NCBI GenBank assembly: GCA_040376925.1
Contig: JBEIPU010000063.1
Coordinates: 1-20,836 of the forward strand
From: RAM1 sp040376925
GTDB lineage: Bacteria > Pseudomonadota > Gammaproteobacteria > Burkholderiales > Burkholderiaceae_C
Length of the DNA: 20,836 nucleotides
Direction of reading: 5' to 3'
Shown: positions 14,216 through 20,836 of the stretch, one piece after another
Position numbering within the stretch: position 1 is the first letter of the stretch
Layout: the number at the start of each line of letters is the position of its first letter
Made by a program: the position numbers and the translations under genes
The notes under the pieces: generated by a model
What the model saw: the letters and a program-made list of their open reading frames with translations, nothing else
What the model was told of the DNA's origin: nothing
Database searches by the model: none

Positions 14216-15127
14216 ATGACGACCCGCACCGCCTCCCCAGCCAGATTCCGCCCGCTCAAGGGCACCCGCATCCTGAGCCTGGCGCTCAACCTGCCCGGCC
14301 CGGCCGCACTGATGCGTTGCCGGGCCATGGGTGCCACCTGCGTCAAGCTGGAGCCACCTTCTGGCGACCCGATGGGCCACTACAACAAGCCGGCCTACGC
14401 ACAGCTGCATGAAGGCGTCAAGGTGCTGGGCGCCGACCTGAAGACCGAGGCCGGCCAGAAGGTCCTTCACCGTGAACTCGCCAAAGCCGATGTGCTGCTG
14501 ACATCGTTTCGCCCGTCCGCCCTGGAAAAGCTGCAGATCGGCTGGAAGAAGCTGCACCGCCTGTACCCGTCGCTCAGCCAGGTGGCGATCGTGGGTGCCC
14601 CCGGCGCGCGCGCCGAGGAGCCCGGCCACGACCTGACCTACCTGGCCGACAACGGCCTGGTCAGCGGGCTGGATCTGCCACCCACGCTGTACGCCGACAT
14701 GGGCGGCTCGCTCATGGCCAGCGAAGCGGTGCTTGGCGCCGTGCTCAAGCGCAACGAACGCTACGCCGGCACCGGCGACGTGCACCCGCGCGGCGTGTTC
14801 ATCGAGGTGGCCCTGGCCGACGCTGCCGGCTACCTGGCGCTGCCCCGCGCCTGGGGCCTGACCCAGCCCACGGGCTCGGTCGGCGGCGCCCATGCGGGCT
14901 ACCGCGTGTACCCTTGCAAGGACGGCCGGGTGGCGGTAGCCGCCCTGGAACCCCACTTTGCAGCGGCCCTGTGCCAGGCGGCCGGCCTGGGCACCAGCGA
15001 CATCCGCACCATGCTGGCACCCGCCACTCGCGATGCCATTGCAGCCTTTCTCAAGACACAGACGCGCAGGCAGCTCGATGCCCTGGCCGTGCAGCGCGAC
15101 ATCCCCCTGCACACCCTGCCAGAGTGA
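14216..15127 (+). CDS. Short class III CoA-transferase (CaiB/BaiF) family protein
   Basis: 303 aa, shorter than the roughly 380-400 aa of most family members. The N-terminal RILSLALNLPGPAALMRCRAMGA, then KLEPPSGDPM and VLGADLKTEAGQ, are family hallmarks (usually VLDLSR.LPGP, EPP.GD, L.LDLK). The conserved catalytic aspartate is probably that in GHDLTYLADNGL. The shortness results mainly from a compact C-terminal part. Members transfer CoA between carboxylic acids; substrates are not predictable here. It starts 9 nt after pobA and is likely co-transcribed, suggesting a role with aromatic or dicarboxylic acid intermediates, but this is inference. Confidence 0.85.
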   Translation: MTTRTASPARFRPLKGTRILSLALNLPGPAALMRCRAMGATCVKLEPPSGDPMGHYNKPAYAQLHEGVKVLGADLKTEAGQKVLHRELAKADVLLTSFRPSALEKLQIGWKKLHRLYPSLSQVAIVGAPGARAEEPGHDLTYLADNGLVSGLDLPPTLYADMGGSLMASEAVLGAVLKRNERYAGTGDVHPRGVFIEVALADAAGYLALPRAWGLTQPTGSVGGAHAGYRVYPCKDGRVAVAALEPHFAAALCQAAGLGTSDIRTMLAPATRDAIAAFLKTQTRRQLDALAVQRDIPLHTLPE

Positions 15128-15193
15128 CCTGCGCGCCAACGTGGCAAAATCGCGGGTTCGACCAATCAGCATCCCCCAGAACCGGAGTACCCC

Positions 15194-15364
15194 ATGGGCA
15201 ACAAAATCGTCACCGAAGCCGACCGCAAGCGCACCCCGCCCCTGCCGCTGCCCCCCGGCGCCACCCGCCCGCGCGATGGCGCCGGCCAGCGCATCAGCCT
15301 GGAGCGTGGCACCGCCACCCGCAGCAAGAAGAACCCCGGCAAGCGCGCCAAAAAAGGCGGCTGA
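15194..15364 (+). CDS. Small basic hypothetical protein (56 aa)
   Basis: 56 aa beginning MGNKIVTEADRKR, with a proline-rich middle (TPPLPLPPGATRP) and a very basic tail (SKKNPGKRAKKGG). GGAG at 15184-15187 lies 6 nt before the ATG. There are no hydrophobic segments or recognised domains. Codon third positions are strongly G/C, as in neighbouring genes, which supports real coding. It is followed 16 nt after the stop by a strong palindrome. The lysine- and arginine-rich end suggests nucleic-acid or ribosome binding, but no function can be assigned. Confidence 0.68.
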   Translation: MGNKIVTEADRKRTPPLPLPPGATRPRDGAGQRISLERGTATRSKKNPGKRAKKGG

Positions 15365-15380
15365 ACCCCGTTTCCTTGCC

Positions 15381-15436
15381 CGTCAGGGCCTGTTCACACT
15401 GCCACAAGCAGCTGTGAACAGGCCCTGACGGCTTTT
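15381..15436. terminator. 18-bp perfect inverted repeat, probable bidirectional terminator
   Basis: Arms 15381-15398 and 15413-15430 are perfectly complementary over 18 bp (CGTCAGGGCCTGTTCACA and its complement). CTGC/GCAG can extend the stem inside the 14-nt loop. A short TTTT follows at 15433-15436. The stem starts 16 nt after the 56-aa gene. It is longer and more symmetric than a typical terminator, so it may also be a dispersed palindrome. Confidence 0.65.
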
Positions 15437-15473
15437 CAGGCCCGCCGTTTCCTGCATGCAGTGTCGCGCTGGT

Positions 15474-15498
15474 CTGACAAGTCAGCGCCGCCCGGCGC
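15474..15498. promoter_or_regulatory. Two adjoining small inverted repeats upstream of a 57-aa gene
   Basis: CTGAC-AA-GTCAG (15474-15485) is directly followed by GCGCCG-CC-CGGCGC (15485-15498), sharing one G. They lie in the 177-bp gap between the two small genes, 44 bp before the second ATG. They could be an operator or leader hairpins; no protein can be assigned. Confidence 0.3.
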
Positions 15499-15541
15499 TC
15501 TAGGCTTGGGGTTTTCAACCTCAACCCAACGGAGAAACGCC

Positions 15542-15715
15542 ATGCTGCGCAAACTCATCGCCCTGGGCCTCGTCGCAGGCCTGACCAAGAAAGCCTGGGA
15601 CCGCTACCAAGCCAACGGCACCAACAAACCCGTGGCAGCCAATGGCAACACGCCGGTGCGACGCAAGGTCAAGCCGGCGCCGTCCACCGACGCCGGCCCC
15701 ACGCATACCCGCTGA
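15542..15715 (+). CDS. Small hypothetical protein with N-terminal hydrophobic segment (57 aa)
   Basis: 57 aa beginning MLRKLIALGLVAGLTKKAWDRY: a short hydrophobic helix (residues about 4-14) flanked by basic residues, followed by a hydrophilic, asparagine- and proline-rich tail with RRKVKP. The helix is short for a spanning segment and may only associate with the membrane. GGAG near 15530 precedes the ATG at 15542. The in-frame open region upstream has no suitable start. I do not recognise the family and assign no function. It is 65 bp upstream of the DUF2059 gene. Confidence 0.65.
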   Translation: MLRKLIALGLVAGLTKKAWDRYQANGTNKPVAANGNTPVRRKVKPAPSTDAGPTHTR

Positions 15716-15780
15716 CGCGACACCCCCGGTGCCGGCAGCCAGGCACCCGCTGGATGGGGACCGGCAGTTAAGATGCCGCC

Positions 15781-16380
15781 ATGCTCAAGAAACTCATCGT
15801 CCCCTTCCTGGTTCCGGCGTTCCTGGCGCTGTGCGCAGGCACCGCCACGGCGCAGACCCCGCCCAGCCCGGCCAAGCAGGAGCTGATCGCCCGCATCCTG
15901 AAACTGCAGCAGCCCGGCATTGAAGCCATGGCGCGCGGCCTGGCCGAGCAGCCGGCCGCCATCATCCTGGACGGCATGTCGGGCGCACTGTCCACGCGCG
16001 TGCCCCCCGAAAAGCGCGAGGCCATCGCCCGCGAAGTGCAGGCCGAGGTGCGCAAATACACCGACGAGGCCGTGCCCCTGGTGCGTGACAGGGCGCTCAA
16101 GCTCGCACCCAGCACCATCGGGGCGGTGCTGAATGAAAAGTTCAGCGAGGATGAGCTGCGCCAGCTGGTGGCGCTGATCGAGTCCCCGGTGTATTCCAGG
16201 CTCCAGTCGCTGGGCAACGAGATGCAGCGCGCCCTGACCCAACCGCTGATTGCCGAAACGCGGCCCCAGATCGAACCCAAGGTCAAGGCGCTGGAGCAGG
16301 CGATTGCAAGGCGCCTGGGTCTTGCAGGCGCACCTGGGGCGGCGCCGCAGCGCGCGCCCGCCAGCGCGCCCGCGAGATAG
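15781..16380 (+). CDS. Exported DUF2059 domain-containing protein
   Basis: 199 aa. The N-terminus MLKKLIVPFLVPAFLALCAG with ATA-Q near residue 25 is a standard Sec signal peptide, so it is probably periplasmic. The mature, mostly helical part contains FSEDELRQLVALIESPVYSRLQSL near residues 120-143, the hallmark of DUF2059 (a helical domain of unknown function whose consensus is FT.eEl..l..Fy.sp.G.k). The C-terminal tail is alanine- and proline-rich. It ends 8 nt before a convergent gene, with no visible terminator between them. Confidence 0.85.
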   Translation: MLKKLIVPFLVPAFLALCAGTATAQTPPSPAKQELIARILKLQQPGIEAMARGLAEQPAAIILDGMSGALSTRVPPEKREAIAREVQAEVRKYTDEAVPLVRDRALKLAPSTIGAVLNEKFSEDELRQLVALIESPVYSRLQSLGNEMQRALTQPLIAETRPQIEPKVKALEQAIARRLGLAGAPGAAPQRAPASAPAR

Positions 16381-16388
16381 CCCGCGCC

Positions 16389-17795
16389 TCAGTGGCGGTC
16401 CCGCCTCGTGGGCACGGCTCCGCCGCTGTTCATGCCCGCCAGATTGGTCCATCGGGCCAGCGTGGTGGCACCACCGCCCATGGCCCGCTTGCGCTGCGTC
16501 GTGCCGGTGGGCGCCTGTTTGTCGCTGTGGGCGGCGTACCAGCTGGCGCGCAGGCCCACACCCCTGTCGCCCGCTGCCACCGATTTCTTGGCGGACTCCA
16601 TCCACGGATCAGCTGCATTTCCCACCACCTCCCCCACCGTGGGAATCTTGGTCAGGTCACCGGTCGCGAGGACGTCGATCGCCCAATGGTAGGTGCGCGT
16701 GTCTTTGGTGAAATCGATGGCACAGGCCAGCGTATTGCGCAGGTCATGCATCTTGTTGAGAAGCTGGAGGGTGCGGACAAGCTCCTGCACGGAGGCGCGG
16801 TAGTGGCCCGTCTTGTGGGTGATCAGCACGATCTGGCCAGCCGATACGGCCCATTCGCCGGCCCCCCGCACGTTCTCGCCCCCCATGAAACTGGAGTGGT
16901 GCAGCTTTCCCAGCTTGTGTGAGTGCGAGTAGAAGTAGTCTTTTTCGCTGCACACCCAGATAGCCACGTCGTCGCCGCTGAACAGCGTTTTCAGCCCCAG
17001 GGTTGAAAACGGAATGAGCTTCTTTTCCTTGCGCAGATGGTAGGACTTGGGATCGCGCCGCATGGCCAGTTTGGTCTGCGGGTCAAACTTCACGCGAAAG
17101 CGCCAGCGTTCCTCGCTGGTCATGTAACGCACGCCCTTTTCCGCGTACAGGATGTCATACAGGTCCTGGTACTCCGGCATCATCACCAGGTTGTCCTTGT
17201 GATGATCGACAAACGCGAAAAAGTCCACGTTGGTCGCCGACGTCGTGATGCAGTTCAGCCAGTAGTCGAACAGCTGGTCGGCTGAAGCAGGTGCTCCGCC
17301 CCAGAACCGGTGCAGGGGATCGGCGGCCTCCATCCAGTAGTTGTGGCGAATGCTGATGTCGCCATGGAACTGCAGGTGGGCATTGGACAATGGCAGGCCG
17401 GGCGCGCTCTCGGGTACCAGGCGGCGGTCATCCTTGTCACGGGTCACAGGCGACAGCCCATGGGCCGTGTAACGCTTGATGGCTGCCGTATCCGTGAGGG
17501 CAGCGGTGATGAGCTTCTTCTGCGTTTCGTGGGAGCCTGCCAGGGCCGCCATGTTGCGCATCTGCTTGGCCACACCTGCGGCCAGCATCAGCATGGGACC
17601 AAACGCCGGGTGGTATGACTTGCCCTGCTTCAGGAATGCCTGGCAGGTCTGGTGCAGGCTTTCCAGCGCCGCCTGGCGTGCGGAGGACCGCAAGGCGGCG
17701 CCATGGTAGTCCTGCAGCAAGATGGTCACCTGCGGTACAGGGTGCACCTGGAATTTGCCGGTAATTGTTTTCCATACATCGGGCTTGTAAAGAAT
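16389..17795 (-). CDS. Large protein of unknown function with an HSSF/AGE/GHY-type domain; probable ATT start
   Basis: 468 aa if started at ATT (complement of 17793-17795), 452 aa if at GTG (17747). An ideal AAGGAGG (complement of 17801-17807) lies 5 nt before ATT; GTG has no binding site, and the intervening residues LYKPDVWKTITGKFQ look like genuine protein. There is no signal peptide or membrane span. The middle holds LGKLHHSSFMGGENVRGAGE and then GQIVLITHKTGHYR (residues about 295-333 of the longer form), a pattern resembling an H-S-S-F...AGE...SGHY module that I recall from plant IQM-type and some bacterial proteins; this is a low-certainty resemblance. Function unknown. It is the last gene of a minus-strand run after the EamA transporter. 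Confidence 0.75.
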   Translation of the reverse strand: MLYKPDVWKTITGKFQVHPVPQVTILLQDYHGAALRSSARQAALESLHQTCQAFLKQGKSYHPAFGPMLMLAAGVAKQMRNMAALAGSHETQKKLITAALTDTAAIKRYTAHGLSPVTRDKDDRRLVPESAPGLPLSNAHLQFHGDISIRHNYWMEAADPLHRFWGGAPASADQLFDYWLNCITTSATNVDFFAFVDHHKDNLVMMPEYQDLYDILYAEKGVRYMTSEERWRFRVKFDPQTKLAMRRDPKSYHLRKEKKLIPFSTLGLKTLFSGDDVAIWVCSEKDYFYSHSHKLGKLHHSSFMGGENVRGAGEWAVSAGQIVLITHKTGHYRASVQELVRTLQLLNKMHDLRNTLACAIDFTKDTRTYHWAIDVLATGDLTKIPTVGEVVGNAADPWMESAKKSVAAGDRGVGLRASWYAAHSDKQAPTGTTQRKRAMGGGATTLARWTNLAGMNSGGAVPTRRDRH

Positions 17796-17803
17796 GGTCG
17801 CCT

Positions 17804-17836
17804 CCTTCAGTCAACGCCGCGCGTTGTACCTGAAGG
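17804..17836 (-). promoter_or_regulatory. Stem-loop overlapping the Shine-Dalgarno of the downstream unknown gene
   Basis: On the minus strand CCTTCAG (17836-17830) pairs with CTGAAGG (17810-17804), and inside it CAACGC pairs with GCGTTG around a 3-nt GCG loop; the internal loop is three nt against one. The 3' arm contains the AAGG of the AAGGAGG ribosome binding site used with the ATT codon at 17795. There is no T-tract, so it is better read as a translation-control hairpin than as a terminator. Confidence 0.6.
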
Positions 17837-17863
17837 CCGGCGGGCCATGCAACCACGCCAGTG

Positions 17864-18757
17864 TTAGGAAATGTGACGGGGCCTCCAGACCGCGGCAGCC
17901 ACGCCCGCTACCACCAGAACCAGGGCACCCGCTGTGCTGCGCGTAAGCGGCTCACCCAGCACCAGCGCTGCACCCAAAGCCGTCATGACCGGGACCAGCG
18001 CCGCCGACAGCGAGGCCAGCGCAGCCCCCACGCGGGCCACAGCCACCATGAAAGCCACCAGCCCCAACAGTCCCGCCAGCACGCCCTGACCCAGCGCATG
18101 CCATGCCACCTCGGCCCATGGCGCCGCGACCAGGCGAGGCACCCCCAGCAGCAGCACGAGCGGCAACAGCATGAGCAGCGACCAGGCATTGACCACGGCC
18201 GCGCCCTGCCAGGGCGTCAGGCCGCAGCCGCGAAAGGCGAGCGTGTACACGGCCCAGATCATGGCCGCCAGCACGAACAGCAGGTCGCCCCGCCAGGTGG
18301 CAGCACCGGCCAGCAGGCTGTGGCCACCCAGCACGGCCAGGCCGGCCAGCACCAGCAGCAGGCCTGCGATGCGGGCCGGGCTGGGCCGCTCGCCGAGCGC
18401 CACCCAGGCACCCAGCGCCGTGAACAGCGGCACGCTGCCCGCCAGGAAGATGCCCATGTGGGCCGCGGGCGCCCACTGCACGCCGCCAAAGGCCAGCAGC
18501 CCGAATGGCAGGCCGCCGCCGGCCACCATGCAGGCCAGCCGCCACCGCGGCACACCGCGCGGCAGCAAACCGGTGCGCCACAAAAGCGGCGCCAGCACCA
18601 GCGCCGGCACACCGTAGCGCAGCACGGCCAGCTCCAGCGGGCCCAGTGTGGTGGTGACGGCGTGGCGCGATGCAATTTGCCAGCCGCTGCCGATCATTGC
18701 GGCGGCCAGCGCGGCCAGCAGGCCCAGGACGGTATTACGCGACAGGCTGTGAAACAT
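17864..18757 (-). CDS. EamA/DMT family transporter
   Basis: 297 aa integral membrane protein with about ten hydrophobic spans in two similar halves, the EamA repeat. Visible family features include LGPLELAVLRYGVPALVL in the first half, APAAHMGIFLAGSVPLFTALGAWVALGERP, and the matching SLSAALVPVMTALGAALVLGEPL in the second half. Members export metabolites or drugs; the substrate is not predictable. It lies 36 bp downstream of an AraC regulator on the same strand, which plausibly regulates it. The start ATG at 18757 has no strong binding site. Confidence 0.9.
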   Translation of the reverse strand: MFHSLSRNTVLGLLAALAAAMIGSGWQIASRHAVTTTLGPLELAVLRYGVPALVLAPLLWRTGLLPRGVPRWRLACMVAGGGLPFGLLAFGGVQWAPAAHMGIFLAGSVPLFTALGAWVALGERPSPARIAGLLLVLAGLAVLGGHSLLAGAATWRGDLLFVLAAMIWAVYTLAFRGCGLTPWQGAAVVNAWSLLMLLPLVLLLGVPRLVAAPWAEVAWHALGQGVLAGLLGLVAFMVAVARVGAALASLSAALVPVMTALGAALVLGEPLTRSTAGALVLVVAGVAAAVWRPRHIS

Positions 18758-18793
18758 GGCGCCCAGTGTGGCCGCACGCGGCCGGGCGCGCTA

Positions 18794-19579
18794 TCAGATT
18801 CGTGCGCTATGGGCCAGCGCACCGCGCGCCTGCGCCGGTGTGACGCCGATGCTGCGCCGCAAGGCCTCGCCCAGATGGCTCTGGCTGCTGTAGCCCAGGT
18901 CGTGCGCCAGCCCGGCCAGGTCGCGCTCACCGTCTTCCAGCCGCTGCAGCGCGGCCGCCAGGCGCAGGCGCTGGCGGTAGCCATGCAGGCTCAGGCCGGT
19001 CTGGTGGCGAAACTGCCGCGCCAGGTGGAACAGCGAGCAACAGGCCGCATCGGCCACGTCCTGCAGCGTCCAGCCGGCCGGGCCCTGCCCCGCCATGAAA
19101 TGCCGGGCCTGCTGAACCACCGCAGCGCAGCGGCCACCGTCTGCCCGCAGGGGCACGGCCGCGCGCAATTCGGCCTGCAGCAGCGCCCGGGTGGGCTGCG
19201 CGCCTGCATCGCCGCGGGCGAGCGCCCGCCAGTGGCGCCGCAGCCGCCACAGCGCCAGCGGCGTCAGCAGCCAGGCCAGCGGCTGTGGCTGCCAGGGCGC
19301 CGCGCCCTGCGGCACGCTCACCACAATGCTGGTGCGCGCCTGCGCCACGCAGGGCTTCATCTCGTACGGCAGGCGCTGGGGCAGGCCCAGCACAGTCACG
19401 CCATCGGCCAGCACCGTCTGCCCCGCCAGGCGGAACTGCGTGGCGCCCTGCGCGGGCAGCACCAGGCGGGGTGTGGCCGCTTCATAGGTCGGTGTCCATT
19501 GCAGCAAAGCCGCGTGCCTGACCACGCGCTCCACCACCAGGCCGTCCGCCTGCTGCAGCAGTGTGCGGTCCTGCGGCAT
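18794..19579 (-). CDS. AraC family transcriptional regulator
   Basis: 261 aa. The C-terminal ~100 residues form the double helix-turn-helix of AraC regulators: WTLQDVADAACCSLFHLARQF, then the linker GLSLHGYRQRLRL, then LAGLAHDLGYSSQSHLGEAL and the terminal IGVTPAQAR. The N-terminal part (to about residue 110, with LVLPAQGATQFRLAGQTVLA) looks like a cupin-type sensor, but I cannot name its ligand. It lies 9 nt after the ygiQ-like stop codon and 36 nt before the EamA gene, so the three may be co-transcribed. Confidence 0.9.
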   Translation of the reverse strand: MPQDRTLLQQADGLVVERVVRHAALLQWTPTYEAATPRLVLPAQGATQFRLAGQTVLADGVTVLGLPQRLPYEMKPCVAQARTSIVVSVPQGAAPWQPQPLAWLLTPLALWRLRRHWRALARGDAGAQPTRALLQAELRAAVPLRADGGRCAAVVQQARHFMAGQGPAGWTLQDVADAACCSLFHLARQFRHQTGLSLHGYRQRLRLAAALQRLEDGERDLAGLAHDLGYSSQSHLGEALRRSIGVTPAQARGALAHSARI

Positions 19580-19588
19580 GCAGTGGCC

Positions 19589-20836
19589 CTAGCGTGCCTT
19601 CTTGGCCGGCACGGCGCCGGGCTTGCGGGGGGCGCCGGTCACGCGTGGCGGCAGGCCGGTGTGCTGGGTGAGCAGGGTGCCCTTGCCTGGCGCTGCGGCC
19701 TTCATCGGGGCGGCCGTGGAGTTCTTGCGCCGCGCGCTCTGGTAGCTGCCGTCGGTCAGCGGCTGGTACGTGGGGATCAGGTGGTGCTTGCCGTTTCCAA
19801 TGAGGTCTGCGCGGCCCATGGTCTTGAGCGCCTCGCGCAGCAGCGGCCAGTTGTTGGGGTCGTGGTAGCGCAAGAACGCCTTGTGCAGGCGGCGGCGCTT
19901 TTCGCCGCGCACGATGTCCACCGTTTCGGAATCGTCCCGGGCCGTGCGGCGCACGCCCTTGAGCGTGTTGCGGCCCGTGTGGTACATGGCCGTGGCGGTC
20001 GCCATGGGGCTGGGGTAAAACGTCTGCACCTGGTCGGCGCGAAAGCCGTTTTTCTTCAGCCACACGGCCAGATTCATCATGTCGGCGTCGCTGGTGCCCG
20101 GGTGTGCCGCGATGAAGTACGGGATCAGGAACTGCTTTTTGCCCGCCTCGGCGCTGAACTTTTCAAACATCTGTTTGAACTTGTCATAGCTGCCGATGCC
20201 GGGCTTCATCATCTTGGTCAACGGCCCCTGCTCGGTGTGCTCGGGCGCGATCTTCAGGTAGCCGCCCACGTGGTGCTGCACCAGTTCTTTCACGTACTCG
20301 GGGCTTTGCACGGCCAGGTCGTAGCGCAGGCCCGAGCCAATCAGGATCTTCTTGATGCCCTTCAAGCCGCGCGCGCGGCGGTAAATCTTGACCAGCGGGC
20401 CATGGTCGGTATTCAGGTTGCTGCAGATGCCGGGGTACACGCAGCTTGGTTTGCGGCAGGCGGCCTCGATCTCGGGCGTCCTGCAGCCAATGCGGTACAT
20501 GTTGGCCGTGGGGCCGCCCAGGTCGCTGATAACGCCGGTAAAGCCCGCCACCTTGTCGCGGATGTCTTCCACCTCGCGGATGATGGACTCCTCGGACCGG
20601 CTCTGGATGATGCGGCCTTCATGCTCGGTGATGCTGCAAAACGTGCAGCCGCCAAAGCAGCCGCGCATGATGTTCACACTGAAGCGGATCATCTCCCAGG
20701 CGGGGATCTTCGTGGCGCCATCATGGCTGCCGTTTTCGTCCGCATAGGCCGGGTGCGGGCTGCGCGCATACGGCAGGTCAAACACATGGTCCATCTCGGC
20801 CGTGGTCAGCGGGATGGGCGGCGGGTTGATCCACAC
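19589..20836 (-). CDS. YgiQ family radical SAM protein, C-terminal part (start outside window)
   Basis: 415 codons are visible and the frame stays open to the window edge; the family is about 700 aa or more, so the N-terminal part is missing. The radical SAM cluster motif CxxxCxxC is in MRGCFGGCTFCSI. The downstream segments EGRIIQSRSEESIIREVEDI, SDLGGPTANMYRIGC, LKIAPEHTEQGPLTKMMKPG and YFIAAHPGTSDADMMNLA are characteristic of YgiQ. The C-terminal tail is rich in Lys, Arg and Pro. The reaction and substrate of YgiQ proteins are unknown to me. An apparent start at the edge is only the frame boundary. Confidence 0.94.
   Translation of the reverse strand: MWINPPPIPLTTAEMDHVFDLPYARSPHPAYADENGSHDGATKIPAWEMIRFSVNIMRGCFGGCTFCSITEHEGRIIQSRSEESIIREVEDIRDKVAGFTGVISDLGGPTANMYRIGCRTPEIEAACRKPSCVYPGICSNLNTDHGPLVKIYRRARGLKGIKKILIGSGLRYDLAVQSPEYVKELVQHHVGGYLKIAPEHTEQGPLTKMMKPGIGSYDKFKQMFEKFSAEAGKKQFLIPYFIAAHPGTSDADMMNLAVWLKKNGFRADQVQTFYPSPMATATAMYHTGRNTLKGVRRTARDDSETVDIVRGEKRRRLHKAFLRYHDPNNWPLLREALKTMGRADLIGNGKHHLIPTYQPLTDGSYQSARRKNSTAAPMKAAAPGKGTLLTQHTGLPPRVTGAPRKPGAVPAKKAR

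Noticed and set aside
12998..15172. Two long minus-strand frames opposite pobA and the CoA-transferase gene
   Set aside because: Both are antisense to recognised enzymes and show no family features.
1..20836. tRNA or rRNA genes
   Set aside because: No cloverleaf-like segment with a TTCGA-type loop and no rRNA-like conserved stretch was seen on either strand; all large gaps are accounted for.

Overview
The window is high-GC DNA with strongly G/C-ending codons. The gene content points to a betaproteobacterium, most likely a Comamonadaceae member related to Acidovorax: a box-type benzoyl-CoA pathway with a branched-chain-type ABC importer, an IclR/pobA pair, and small GC-rich palindromic intergenic elements. 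This assignment is inferred from recognised families; no database search was possible.

Region 1 (1-9052) is an aromatic-acid (benzoate) module. A BoxR-type repressor (XRE domain fused to a shikimate-kinase-like domain) is on the minus strand and is translationally coupled to a gene that runs off the left edge. Divergently there is a small flavodoxin, a benzoate-CoA ligase, a periplasmic binding protein, a LysE exporter, two LivH/LivM-type permeases and two ATPases (LivG, LivF). The boxR/flavodoxin intergenic region holds two near-consensus promoters arranged as one exactly symmetric dyad with overlapping -10 boxes. A terminator separates the binding protein from the permeases. A 0.57-kb non-coding block of two inverted palindromic elements separates livG from livF.

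Region 2 (9053-12132) has a membrane-anchored histidine phosphatase divergent from a multi-spanning histidine kinase with no adjacent response regulator.

Region 3 (12143-15127) is a 4-hydroxybenzoate module: an IclR regulator (PobR-like) divergent from pobA (4-hydroxybenzoate 3-monooxygenase), followed by a short class III CoA-transferase-like protein. The shared upstream region contains repeated sites resembling the operator of PcaR-type IclR regulators.

Region 4 (15128-16380) contains two very small proteins (56 and 57 aa) and an exported DUF2059 protein, with an 18-bp perfect palindrome between the two small genes.

Region 5 (16389-20836), all on the minus strand: the C-terminal part of a YgiQ-type radical SAM protein, an AraC regulator, an EamA exporter and a large protein of unknown function. 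The last gene appears to start at ATT behind an ideal Shine-Dalgarno sequence that is itself part of a stem-loop.

The main points for follow-up are the paired inverted elements at 7791-8314 (same core, different terminal arms), the symmetric divergent promoter at 961-1008, the ATT-start/hairpin arrangement at 17795-17836, and the codon-usage shift at the 3' end of livG.
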